A DNA stretch of 45,959 nucleotides from Verrucomicrobiia bacterium Tous-C2TDCM (GCA_002288445.1 NEUQ01000003.1:1-45959); one strand, 5' to 3'. Positions 27,188 to 36,543 are shown, numbered from the stretch's first letter. The notes: generated from the letters alone by a model not told the origin. Made by a program: numbers and translations.

Positions 27188-28798
27188 TCAACCGCGGTAG
27201 CTCGCCACGACCAGATTACTAAGGTATTTGTCAGGATCGTCGATCGCCTCGGAGGTGACGGGAAAGGTGGTCTGGCCGGTATTCTTCCGTATCAGCTGGA
27301 GGCCGAACTGGAAGTCGCGGAATTTCCCGACACACAAATCCAGCACGCTCTGACCGCTCTCCTCGGAGAGGATCTTCAGACGCGCCACCGCTGCGGCCTC
27401 AAAAACCAATCGAACGCCGTGCTCAGACTCGAACTTCCTCCGAAAGGAAGCGATCTCGGCAACGACGCGAGGGTCGGTTGCCGGAGCCGCGCCTTCGAGA
27501 ATCGCGGCGAGGGTTGCGGCAGGATCGGCGACAAGCTCAGCGGTGATCCGCAGCTCCGTCACGCTCGTGCCGGGCAGCTCAAATTTAAAATGGCGCAGGA
27601 GCCGCTCGCACACGGTCATGAGTCCGCGCGCCCCGGTCTTTTCCCTAGCAGCAGCCTCGGCAATGGCATGGAGGGCCTCGTCGGTGAATTCGGCACGAAT
27701 GCCGTAGCACTCGAACTCGCGCTCGTATTGGCGAACGAGACTGCCCTCGGAGTGCTTCATGATTTCAAAGAGATCGAGGGCCGAAAGGGGCTCGCAGACG
27801 ACCCGCACCGGGAGCCGACCGATGAACTCGGCCTCAAAACCGAAGTCGATGAAGTCCTGAGTGATAGGCTCAAAGCTCCTCTCGTGGGAGACCACCGCGC
27901 CATTCTCTGCCGCCGCGGCAAAGCCGATCGGCCCCTGACGGAGGCGCCGGTCCATGATCTTCTCCAGGCCGGAGAAGGCCCCGCTGACGATGAAGAGGAT
28001 GTGGCGGGTGTTGATCGTCTCGCGGGTCGTTCTGCCACCGCTGCGGGTCATTTCAAACATGGCCTGCATCTGCGACGGCATGTCTTGCGGATTCCGCACC
28101 GGCACTTCGGTCTCTTCCATGAGTTTCAACAGGGTCGTCTGCACGCCACGTCCACTGACGTCGCGTCCGCCGAGGTTCGAAGCACTCGCGATCTTGTCGA
28201 TCTCGTCGAGGTAGACGATGCCATACTGGGCAAGCTCGACCCTGCCGTCGGCCTTTCGAACGAGTTCGCGCACGAGGTCGTCGACGTCGCCGCCGACATA
28301 GCCCGTCTCCGAAAACTTCGTGGCATCGGCCTTCACGAAGGGGACGCCGATGAGTTCGGCGATGTGTTTGATGAGATAGGTTTTCCCAACACCGGTCGGG
28401 CCAACAAGGATGACATTTTGTTTTGCGAACTCGACTCGCATCGCCTCGGCCGGATTGGTCTCGGCGAGCCGCTTCAGGTAGGCGGCGTGGTGGTAGTGGT
28501 CACACACGGCGATGGCCAGCGTCCTCTTCGCCTCATCCTGGCGGATCACATAGCGATCGAGGTGATCCTTGATCTGTCGAGGAATGAGTTCGAAATCAAG
28601 CTCGGGGGAAAACGCCGTGTCATCTCTGAGATCGCTCTCCTCGCCATGCGCCGATGGCTGACCAAAGGGCGAAAGAGGCTCGTTCATGGTCCCGAAGGAA
28701 ACCTTGTCACCGAAATTCGAGCGGAGGAAATCGCTCAGCTTGCGCGTGATTTCCTCGGGGTCGGGGAACGATGTCTTGTCGTCGTCTTTGCGTGGCAT
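27188..28798 (-). CDS. ClpX-like AAA+ unfoldase without N-terminal zinc-binding domain
   Basis: Walker A GPTGVGKT, GYVGGDVDD pore loop, Walker B IVYLDEIDK, QGPIGFAAAAEN (IGF-loop-like), FEAEFIGRLPV sensor region; no N-terminal Cys4 module. Confidence 0.85.
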   Translation of the reverse strand: MPRKDDDKTSFPDPEEITRKLSDFLRSNFGDKVSFGTMNEPLSPFGQPSAHGEESDLRDDTAFSPELDFELIPRQIKDHLDRYVIRQDEAKRTLAIAVCDHYHHAAYLKRLAETNPAEAMRVEFAKQNVILVGPTGVGKTYLIKHIAELIGVPFVKADATKFSETGYVGGDVDDLVRELVRKADGRVELAQYGIVYLDEIDKIASASNLGGRDVSGRGVQTTLLKLMEETEVPVRNPQDMPSQMQAMFEMTRSGGRTTRETINTRHILFIVSGAFSGLEKIMDRRLRQGPIGFAAAAENGAVVSHERSFEPITQDFIDFGFEAEFIGRLPVRVVCEPLSALDLFEIMKHSEGSLVRQYEREFECYGIRAEFTDEALHAIAEAAAREKTGARGLMTVCERLLRHFKFELPGTSVTELRITAELVADPAATLAAILEGAAPATDPRVVAEIASFRRKFESEHGVRLVFEAAAVARLKILSEESGQSVLDLCVGKFRDFQFGLQLIRKNTGQTTFPVTSEAIDDPDKYLSNLVVASYRG

Positions 28799-28866
28799 GC
28801 GGGGAACGTTACGATCCGATGATGGGTGGGCGATTACAAGTTCGCCATGATTTTAGACCCACTCGA

Positions 28867-31311
28867 TCAACGCAGCCGCTGCACGAGCGCCCAACCCTTT
28901 GCAAAAGCGGGATCGACCGCAGCCAGTTCGTCGACCTTCGGGAAGATCAGCGGAGCATGCCCGGTGAAGAATCCAAAGTAAACCAGAGACTCCCAATCGC
29001 CGGCGGTGCCTGCAGTGAGGATCGGCAGGGTCTGCAAACCGGCCTCGACGAGCCAATCCGGGGCAAACTCAACGAGACCGACCTCGTTCGGCCCAAAGCC
29101 GAGATCGATCACGAGGGTCTCGGCCGACGCCTTGGTGACAGCGGCCTCGAGCGGCCTGCCATTGCGGCGACGGATGACGCCCTCGTAGGGATTCAAGGCA
29201 AAACCCTCGGCGAGACGCGCCGGATACTCCGCTGCACACTCGCATCCACGGACGAGCTCATCTCGGATCGAGGAGACGAGCGGGGTGACAAAAGCCGCGC
29301 TCCGCAACTCTTGAGCGATCTCGGAAAAGACGGGCATCCCGGCACGGGATTGAACCGAGACGAGAACCGTCTTGCATCGTTCGATCTCGGCCAACTCGTC
29401 TGGGTTCGGCCCGCCATCGTCAACCCTCGTCTCGCCAGAGGCGGGGCTCGCGGGGGGCAAATGGGTGCCCACAGCGGACGTTGAGGGCGCCGAGGCGACC
29501 AAGGTCCCCGTTACCGGTTCGTGGGCGAGGGCCTTTTGGGCGAGTTCCTCGATTTCGGCGATGCGCTGGATCCGAAGTCTCACGAGTCGCGGCGCCGCAC
29601 CGGGAGTGCGCAAGATTTTCGCTGCCTTTTTCAACGCCTCGGATTGCGCCGGCAGATCGGCCGCGGCGGCGGTAGGATTGGGAAGTGACTGGAGCAGCAC
29701 CCAATCCTCGAGGATCGGTTTCGCGGTCCCCTGAAGCAGCGAGAGCCACGTCAGATCAGCCGGGATTCCGGCGGCGGAGAACCGCTGCAAAAGTTCCGCT
29801 CCGGAAGCGAACTGCCCGGCTTGCCAGTTTTTCAAACCCGCGGCGAAGAGCCCAAGGGCCTCGATTGAATCGGATGAAAAATCGACGTCCTCCGCGAGCA
29901 CCGGGAGGGGGTCTGCCAACATCGCTGCCGCGCGCTCAAGAAATGCGATCGCCTCCAGGTTGCCCGCTTCAGCCTCGGGCTTCAGGTCGAGGATGGATTC
30001 GAAGGACTCGCGGGCGCGTGCCTCCTCACCCTCGAACAACTGGATCGTGCCAAGGAAAAAATGGCTCCAGATCCGGGTCGAAGCGGGAACGGTTTTGTCT
30101 CCCACAAGCCGGGTGAAATTCTCCCCGGCCTCGCGGAAGCGGCCCGAGCCGAACTGATCTCTCGCCGACTGGAAGATGCCGGAAATGGTCTGGTCTCCCA
30201 AACTGATGACCCGCTCCCCAGCCCCAAGGGTGAGATCCCCCTCGGCCTCGGTCTCCTGACCTTGAATCGCGAAAATGATCCAGGCTGCAGCCGTCACTAG
30301 CACAAGGGTGCCGACCACTAGGACCGCCTTAAAACGCGTTTTCCTGGACCGACCGCGGCCCGTCTCCTCGATTCCAAACTGCCGGCGCCGGACTTCCTCA
30401 AGCTGCGCAATGAGTTCGCCATAGGAGTGAACTCGATCCCCCGGAGAATAAGCCATCATCTTCTCGACGAGGCGTATTGTCGGCTTCGAAAGCCCGGGCG
30501 CCGCGGCCTTCAGATCGACGGTTTTTTTCTTGATCGCCCTCAGCTCATCCATCGACGAAGTGTTGGCATCGAAGGGTGGCTTGCCGGCAAGGGCGTGGTA
30601 AAGCGTCGCGCCCAGACTGTAGATGTCGCCGAGGAAAGTGTCGGGCAGCCCATCGAGCTTTTCTGGCGGCACGTAAAAAGGCGTGGCCCAGAGATCCTCC
30701 GAGAGATCTTCACCACCTTGTTGGAGGGCGAGGCCAAAATCGACGAGCTTGGTGGTGCCTTCGTCGGTCACGAGCAAATTGCCCGGCTTGATGTCGCGAT
30801 GGATGAGTTGTTCCCCGTAGGCCGCGTCGAGGCCGCGGGCGACACCGAGGGCGATCCCGAGCACCTCGGTCTCCGACAAAGCGCCCCGATCGGCGATCAG
30901 TTGCTCGAGGCTGATCGCCTGCAGCAGTTCCATCGCGATGAAGAAATACCCGTGATCACGACCAACCGTGTAGACCTTGACCACGTTTGGATGGACAATC
31001 GAGGCGGTGAGTTTCGCCTCGCGCTCAAACATGGCAATGAGCGCCTCATCCTGACTGAGAGACTGGTGGAGGATCTTGAGGGCGACCTCCCGACCGAGAT
31101 TGCGGTCAAGAGCGCGGAAGACTTGGCTCATTCCCCCCTCGCCAAGGGGACCGGTAATCTCATACTGGCCCATCGTCGTGCGCACCCGGATGACGGCGGC
31201 GCAATGGGGGCACTCGATCTTCGCGTAGGGCGCGAGACCAGACACATCGAGCGCCTTCCCGCATTCGGGACAGTGCATCAACAAGGGGGTATTCTCGGCA
31301 CTCTCTTCCAT
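28867..31311 (-). CDS. Serine/threonine protein kinase with N-terminal zinc ribbon, TM helix and extracytoplasmic TPR-like region
   Basis: HCPECGKALD...IECPHCAAVI ribbon; GPLGEGGMSQVFRALDRNLGREVALKIL; LIHRDIKPGNLLV; KLVDFGLAL; ATPFYVPPEKLDG; TM VLVVGTLVLVTAAAWIIFAI. Confidence 0.92.
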   Translation of the reverse strand: MEESAENTPLLMHCPECGKALDVSGLAPYAKIECPHCAAVIRVRTTMGQYEITGPLGEGGMSQVFRALDRNLGREVALKILHQSLSQDEALIAMFEREAKLTASIVHPNVVKVYTVGRDHGYFFIAMELLQAISLEQLIADRGALSETEVLGIALGVARGLDAAYGEQLIHRDIKPGNLLVTDEGTTKLVDFGLALQQGGEDLSEDLWATPFYVPPEKLDGLPDTFLGDIYSLGATLYHALAGKPPFDANTSSMDELRAIKKKTVDLKAAAPGLSKPTIRLVEKMMAYSPGDRVHSYGELIAQLEEVRRRQFGIEETGRGRSRKTRFKAVLVVGTLVLVTAAAWIIFAIQGQETEAEGDLTLGAGERVISLGDQTISGIFQSARDQFGSGRFREAGENFTRLVGDKTVPASTRIWSHFFLGTIQLFEGEEARARESFESILDLKPEAEAGNLEAIAFLERAAAMLADPLPVLAEDVDFSSDSIEALGLFAAGLKNWQAGQFASGAELLQRFSAAGIPADLTWLSLLQGTAKPILEDWVLLQSLPNPTAAAADLPAQSEALKKAAKILRTPGAAPRLVRLRIQRIAEIEELAQKALAHEPVTGTLVASAPSTSAVGTHLPPASPASGETRVDDGGPNPDELAEIERCKTVLVSVQSRAGMPVFSEIAQELRSAAFVTPLVSSIRDELVRGCECAAEYPARLAEGFALNPYEGVIRRRNGRPLEAAVTKASAETLVIDLGFGPNEVGLVEFAPDWLVEAGLQTLPILTAGTAGDWESLVYFGFFTGHAPLIFPKVDELAAVDPAFAKGWALVQRLR

Positions 31312-31447
31312 CCAACCATCGCTCCGGACCTCGGTCCTCCTCGGAAAGATTAGTGTATCCGGACGCTCTCCGAGGTCCAGACAAATCCATGGTTACCCCC
31401 CGGTTTCCTTCGAGCCTCCTGATAATCATCATAAACCTCCCAAGGGC

Positions 31448-31476
31448 TTGCCTCGACCGCCGCGAGGCATTAGTCT
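31448..31476 (+). promoter_or_regulatory. Possible promoter with 7-bp inverted repeat upstream of kdsA
   Basis: TTGCCT (31448-31453) - 17 bp - TAGTCT (31471-31476); perfect IR tgcctcg-accgccg-cgaggca at 31449-31469. Confidence 0.35.
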
Positions 31477-31492
31477 CCCTCCTTTCGAATCC

Positions 31493-32329
31493 ATGTCAGC
31501 AGCACCGGACACCGTCGCGATCGGACCCCACCGCCTTGGCGGCGAGCGTCCTCTCTTCATCCTTGGCCCCTGCGTGATCGAGTCAGCAGAGTTCCTTCAG
31601 TCCGTCGGCCCGAGGGTCCGGGCCATCGCGGATGCCGCCGGAGTCGATTTTGTCTTCAAGGCCAGCTACGACAAGGCGAACCGCAGTTCCGTGAATTCTT
31701 TCCGTGGGATGGATTGCGAGGAAGGATGCCGGCTTCTCGCCGAGGTGGGAGCAGCCATTGGAGCCCCCGTGACCACCGACGTCCACACCGCGGAGGAGGC
31801 CTCGATCGCCGCCGAGTTCATCGACGTGCTTCAGATCCCCGCGTTCCTCTGCCGCCAAACTGACCTCCTCGAGGCCGCCGCCCGCACCGGCCGGGTCGTG
31901 AACGTGAAAAAAGGCCAATTTCTCGCGCCCTGGGACGTTAAGAACATAGCCGACAAACTCGAAGCATTCGGCTGCGAGAACTATTTCATCACCGAGCGGG
32001 GCAGCACCTTCGGCTACAACAATCTTGTCGCGGACATGAGAGCCATCCCTTGGATGCAGGAAGCTGGCGTCCGGGTCGTTTTTGACGCGACCCACTCCGT
32101 TCAGCGTCCCGGCGGAGAAGGCACCTCGAGCGGCGGCGACGGCCGCCTCGCGCCAATCCTCGCCCGCTCCGCCGTTGCGGCAGGCTGTGACGGTGTGTTT
32201 CTGGAGACCCACCCTGATCCGGCCAATGCGCCGAGCGACGGGCCAAACCAAATCCCTCTCGATCGTCTTGAGCCCGTGCTCGCGCAACTCCGCGAGCTCT
32301 ATGCCCTCGTCCGGCGCCCCGCCCTCTGA
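31493..32329 (+). CDS. kdsA: 3-deoxy-8-phosphooctulonate synthase
   Basis: GPCVIESAEF, FKASYDKANRSSVNSFRG, TDVHTAEEA, DVLQIPAFLCRQTDLL, VNVKKGQFLAPWDVKN, ERGSTFGYNNLVADMR, FDATHSVQRPGG. Confidence 0.97.
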   Translation: MSAAPDTVAIGPHRLGGERPLFILGPCVIESAEFLQSVGPRVRAIADAAGVDFVFKASYDKANRSSVNSFRGMDCEEGCRLLAEVGAAIGAPVTTDVHTAEEASIAAEFIDVLQIPAFLCRQTDLLEAAARTGRVVNVKKGQFLAPWDVKNIADKLEAFGCENYFITERGSTFGYNNLVADMRAIPWMQEAGVRVVFDATHSVQRPGGEGTSSGGDGRLAPILARSAVAAGCDGVFLETHPDPANAPSDGPNQIPLDRLEPVLAQLRELYALVRRPAL

Positions 32330-32916
32330 TGCGATTCTTCTCCCATTCCGTCTCCGCCAACCTCATCAGGGTGCTGCTTCTGGCCTCCTGTCTCAGCGCC
32401 ATGGGCGACGAGCCCGAGCGCCCTCGCAAAGGCGGAAAAAACAAGGAGAAACGGGCGCAGCTAGAGGCCGCAGCCGCCATGAAGTCGGCCCTGCCGACGG
32501 AATTGACTCGGCACTTCCCGATCGGGCGTGAGTTCAAGGGAGTCGCCATCCCGTCCTACGAGGGAGACCGCCTCAAGTCTGTGATGAACGCCGACTCCGT
32601 CACCCGCGTGAACGAACAATTCCTCGATCTGAAGAACCTCGTCGTCCACATCTACAATTCAGAAGGAGAGGCAGACACGACCATTTCGATGGAAGAGGCA
32701 GCCTACGATCTCAATGCGGGGGAACTCGCGAGCAAGACCCCCTCGAAGATCGATCAACCGCGCTTCACGATGACTGGAGACAAGATGATCTACCAGACCG
32801 AGTCCCAGGTTGCCCGCATGGTCGGGAACGTCTTGGTGATCGTGCCCGACGCCAAGAACATGGCTCCCGATTTCGGATTTCCCGGGATGGCTCCCGCCGC
32901 CAAGAAGACTCCATGA
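32329..32916 (+). CDS. LptC-like LPS export protein (putative)
   Basis: Position between kdsA and an LptA-like gene; secreted; VNEQFLDLKNLVVHIYNSEGEADTTISMEEAAYDLNAGELASKTPSKIDQPRFTMTGDKMIYQTES resembles LptC/OstA strands. Confidence 0.5.
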   Translation: MRFFSHSVSANLIRVLLLASCLSAMGDEPERPRKGGKNKEKRAQLEAAAAMKSALPTELTRHFPIGREFKGVAIPSYEGDRLKSVMNADSVTRVNEQFLDLKNLVVHIYNSEGEADTTISMEEAAYDLNAGELASKTPSKIDQPRFTMTGDKMIYQTESQVARMVGNVLVIVPDAKNMAPDFGFPGMAPAAKKTP

Positions 32917-34274
32917 CTCATCCCCCTTTCAACATGAACCGCCCCCTTTCCATTCTCTTTGCCGGACTCCTCGGCACCTTCGCTCCGCTCGCCGCGCAGC
33001 AGGATGCAACCTCCCAGATCGAGGAAGCGAAAGACAACCTCCTGTCGGACCCGAGGCTGCGCAACGTCCTTCGCAATGTGAAACAAGATCCCGGTGCCGC
33101 CCTCGAGAGCGTGACGAAAGACCCCGAGGAAGCGGTGCGCGAAGCGACCCGTCTCTTCCGGGCGAACACCGATGGCGTGGATGCCGAACAGCTCAAGGCC
33201 GCGGCCGCAAAAATGCAGTCCGATGGCACCCTCGAACAAATAAAAACAAAGGCCACCTCCCTCATCGAAAAAGAAACCGGCAAACCGATCGACAGCACCG
33301 TGAGCGAAGCGAAGAGAGCCGTTTCGGAGGCTGCCGCCAGCCGCGATAGCGCCGCCCCGGCGCCCGCTTCCGCGCCCGCTCCGGTGGTCGAGGTTCCGGC
33401 AACCCGTCCCGCCCCCGGCATTTCCGGGGGCGCCCCCACACCCGTGGCGATGCCGCTCGAGAATGGTGCCCCGATCATTCCCGATGCCCCTCGCGAGGCA
33501 CCGGCGCTCGCCCGCCCGACCGCCGGAGGCCTGCCGACCGCCGTCGCCGCCGCCAACGGCGCGGTGGTGCAAGAGACCCGGGTCGAACCCATCGCCGGAG
33601 CCTCGCCGACCACGCCAATCCTTCCCGATCTGCCGGACCTCGGATCAAATGAGGTCCCGGCGCCGCTACCGCTCGAGAAAAAATACGACAAGAACTCGGC
33701 GGGAGCTTTTCCAGCTGGAAAGCGCGAGCACATGGAAATCCGCGCCAGGGAATCCCTGATGAACAACACCAAGGGCGAACTCACTTTCGTCGGAGACGTC
33801 GAGCTGGACTCTCCTGATTATGAAATGAAGTGCGACAAACTCGTCATCTACCTCGAACAGGGGGCCGTCGCCGAAGGGGCTACGGATGTTGGCGGTATGA
33901 GGCGCGCGGTTGCCTCGGGTGGCATGGTCGAGATCAAACGGACCGTGATTGAGGAAGGAAAAAAGAAGACCCAGATCGCCTTGGGACGTCTCGTCGATTA
34001 CGATGCCGTCGGCGGCGACGTGGTTCTCTCCGGGGGACCGCCCTACATCCAAGACGGAGACCGGTTCGTCAAAACCAACTCGGAGGACTCCAAAATCATC
34101 ATGCGGAAAAACGGTCTCTACGAGATCACCGGCTCCACCAACCGCGTGCAGATCAGCATCCCGATTGAAAACAAGGGCGAGGGCGGCGGCGAGAAGGGAA
34201 AGGCAAAGGGCAACAACAAGTCCGATTCCCCCTTCAACAACGGCCTCGGCGACGCCTTCAACGGACTCCGCTGA
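32913..34274 (+). CDS. LptA/OstA-like periplasmic LPS transport protein with long N-terminal extension
   Basis: C-terminal HMEIRARESLMNNTKGELTFVGDVELDSPDYEMKCDKLVIYLE...AVASGGMVEIKRT...GRLVDYDAVGGDVVLSGGPPYIQDGDRFVKTN is an OstA-like repeat; N-terminal ~240 aa is Ala/Pro-rich. Confidence 0.75.
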   Translation: MTHPPFNMNRPLSILFAGLLGTFAPLAAQQDATSQIEEAKDNLLSDPRLRNVLRNVKQDPGAALESVTKDPEEAVREATRLFRANTDGVDAEQLKAAAAKMQSDGTLEQIKTKATSLIEKETGKPIDSTVSEAKRAVSEAAASRDSAAPAPASAPAPVVEVPATRPAPGISGGAPTPVAMPLENGAPIIPDAPREAPALARPTAGGLPTAVAAANGAVVQETRVEPIAGASPTTPILPDLPDLGSNEVPAPLPLEKKYDKNSAGAFPAGKREHMEIRARESLMNNTKGELTFVGDVELDSPDYEMKCDKLVIYLEQGAVAEGATDVGGMRRAVASGGMVEIKRTVIEEGKKKTQIALGRLVDYDAVGGDVVLSGGPPYIQDGDRFVKTNSEDSKIIMRKNGLYEITGSTNRVQISIPIENKGEGGGEKGKAKGNNKSDSPFNNGLGDAFNGLR

Positions 34275-34298
34275 CTTCCCTTTCTTCACTCCATTTTC

Positions 34299-35681
34299 AT
34301 GAGTTACTCCGACGAACGGGATGAAATCGCCGAGCTCTTCGGTGTGAAACCTTCCGCCCGAAATCAGGGCTACACGAACGAGGGCGATCCAGCCGACGCA
34401 AAAAGCTCGCCCGCCAATCCGACACCGGATCCTGTTCCTGCGGAGCCCCTGGCTCCACTTCCCCTTCCTGAAATCAAGAAGCCGGTGAAACTGCGCCCGC
34501 CCGCCCACGTCGAGCCTCACCCACACGACTCTCTCCCCTCTCTTTTGGCCGCCCCCCGTCAATCCGTGCCGACGACGACCCATCGACCACTGCCTGAAAC
34601 CCCGATTCAAGACGAGGAGTTCCGTGTTTATGAGGAAGGGGATTTACCCGATTTTTCGGACTTCGATTTTCTCCCGGCCGAAAAGGAAACGGCGGCTCGA
34701 ACCGGCTCCGATGCGACTCCGCGAGCCCCGCGATCCGCGGGAGCAGACGCCTCCCCGCCCCCTGCCCCGCAACGCTTGCCTGAAGAAGACACCCCCCTGG
34801 CCCTTTCCAGTTCCAGGACCAGATCATCCGGGGACCAGCCCGGAGCCGCCGATAGCGGCGTTGCTTCCGCCGTGGAAGCCCCCCGCCGCGCCCGGACCGG
34901 GCATCGACCCGATCTCCATTTCGAAAGCGATCAAAACCTCGCCCACGACGACACGAGCGCGTCCCTTCTCGACACGAAGGGCCTCGTGAAAATCTACGAC
35001 GGCCGCACCGTCGTGAACGGCGTCGACATCCACGTCCGTCCAGGCGAGATCGTCGGCCTGCTCGGCCCGAACGGAGCGGGCAAAACGACCAGTTTCTACA
35101 TGATCGTCGGTCTCGTCCCGCCGAACGGAGGGCAGGTCCTCTTCAACGGGAACGATGTTACCCACATGCCGATGTATCAGCGCGCCCGCCTCGGCATGGG
35201 CTACTTGCCGCAGGAAGAGTCGATTTTCCGCAAGCTCACCGTCGAGGAGAATCTCATGGCCGTGCTCGAGACCCTCGATCTCTCGCGCCAGGAACGTCTC
35301 GCCCGCTGCCAAGAGCTCCTCGAGCGTTTTTCCATCACCCACATCCGCAAGAACATCGCCCTCACCTGCTCGGGCGGGGAAAAGCGACGGCTCACCATTG
35401 CCAGGTCCCTCGTCACGACACCGAGCCTGCTGATGCTCGACGAACCGTTCTCTGGCGTCGATCCGATCGCCGTCAACGAGATCCAGAACATCGTTCAGGA
35501 TCTCCGGAAGTCGGGACTGGCCATTCTCATCACCGACCACAATGCGCGCCAGACCCTCGAGCTTGTCGACCGCGCCTACCTCATCTACGAGGGTCGGGTT
35601 CTCCGCGAAGGCACGCGCGATTTCCTCATCAACGATCCGGTCAGCCGCGAGCTCTATCTCGGGGACCGCTTCACGATGTGA
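34299..35681 (+). CDS. lptB: LPS export ABC transporter ATP-binding protein LptB with ~220 aa N-terminal extension
   Basis: GLLGPNGAGKTTSFYMIVGLV, MPMYQRARLGMGYLPQEESIFRKLTVEENL, SGGEKRRLTIARSL, LLMLDEPFSGVDPIAV, ITDHNARQTLELVDRAYLI. Confidence 0.93.
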   Translation: MSYSDERDEIAELFGVKPSARNQGYTNEGDPADAKSSPANPTPDPVPAEPLAPLPLPEIKKPVKLRPPAHVEPHPHDSLPSLLAAPRQSVPTTTHRPLPETPIQDEEFRVYEEGDLPDFSDFDFLPAEKETAARTGSDATPRAPRSAGADASPPPAPQRLPEEDTPLALSSSRTRSSGDQPGAADSGVASAVEAPRRARTGHRPDLHFESDQNLAHDDTSASLLDTKGLVKIYDGRTVVNGVDIHVRPGEIVGLLGPNGAGKTTSFYMIVGLVPPNGGQVLFNGNDVTHMPMYQRARLGMGYLPQEESIFRKLTVEENLMAVLETLDLSRQERLARCQELLERFSITHIRKNIALTCSGGEKRRLTIARSLVTTPSLLMLDEPFSGVDPIAVNEIQNIVQDLRKSGLAILITDHNARQTLELVDRAYLIYEGRVLREGTRDFLINDPVSRELYLGDRFTM

Positions 35682-35741
35682 CGACACGATGGAAAGCGGT
35701 CGGGCAAAGCCCTTTCGTTCTTGAACGCGGGCACTGAACGC

Positions 35742-35771
35742 TTGTCAAAACCCCTTGCCATCTGGTACACT
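35742..35771 (+). promoter_or_regulatory. Sigma70-like promoter upstream of hpf
   Basis: TTGTCA (35742-35747) - 18 bp - TACACT (35766-35771), about 50 bp upstream of the hpf ATG. Confidence 0.4.
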
Positions 35772-35820
35772 TCCAGCGGAGTCAGGATCATCCTGACGCG
35801 AAACCAAAACCATACAAAAC

Positions 35821-36402
35821 ATGCAAGTCACCAACGTCAATCTGCCTATCATTGTCACCGGTCGCCATGTCTCTGTCACGGAGGCCATGCGCGAATATGC
35901 CGAGAAGAAAGTGGCCGGCTTGCACCTCGATTACCCCAAGATCATCGAGGCCAAAGTACTTCTCAACGTGGAACAAGATCGGCACATCGCGGAAATCATC
36001 CTCTTCTGCGCGAACCACATCGTCATCGAGGCCGATACCACGACGCACGACATGTATGCCTCCATTGATGAAACGATCTCGAAGATCGCGCGCCGCATGC
36101 GCAAGTTCAAAACGCGGATGCTCAAGTCACACCGTCCCGAGAAAAAGCGCAAGAGCACCCGCCTCGTCAACGAGATGGTTTTCAACGCCGAGATCCCCGA
36201 CGAGCCTGAGCACGAGCACGAGCCGCACATCATTCACAAGGAGAACTACAAGATCAAACACCTCTTCCCCGACGAGGCGATCATGGACATGGAGATGAAC
36301 GAGAAGTCCTTCATCCTCTTCCACGACGCCAAGAGCGACCAGCTCGCCATCCTCTTCCGCCGCGAAGACGGCGACTACGGAATGATCCCGGCGGTCGAAT
36401 GA
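35821..36402 (+). CDS. hpf: Ribosome hibernation promoting factor, long form
   Basis: VTGRHVSVTEAMREYAEKKVAGL...; C-terminal YKIKHLFPDEAIMDMEMNEKSFILFHDAKSDQLAILFRREDGDYGMIPA matches the long-HPF dimerisation domain. Confidence 0.93.
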   Translation: MQVTNVNLPIIVTGRHVSVTEAMREYAEKKVAGLHLDYPKIIEAKVLLNVEQDRHIAEIILFCANHIVIEADTTTHDMYASIDETISKIARRMRKFKTRMLKSHRPEKKRKSTRLVNEMVFNAEIPDEPEHEHEPHIIHKENYKIKHLFPDEAIMDMEMNEKSFILFHDAKSDQLAILFRREDGDYGMIPAVE

Positions 36403-36543
36403 ACCATGTCCCTCGAGGACGATCCCGTCGACAGGCCCTTGAAAAGGCCATGGGTGAAAGCAAGGAAGCCCGGCGCTCTCGGCCTCCGGTCGTCAGCTTT
36501 CCCCTTTGGCCTTTTTCTGGCGGGTGAGGCCCGCCTCCGCTGA

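Noticed and set aside
27179-28822. 547-aa plus-strand ORF opposite the ClpX-like gene
   Set aside because: GC-rich shadow ORF; Walker A/B and sensor motifs are on the minus strand.
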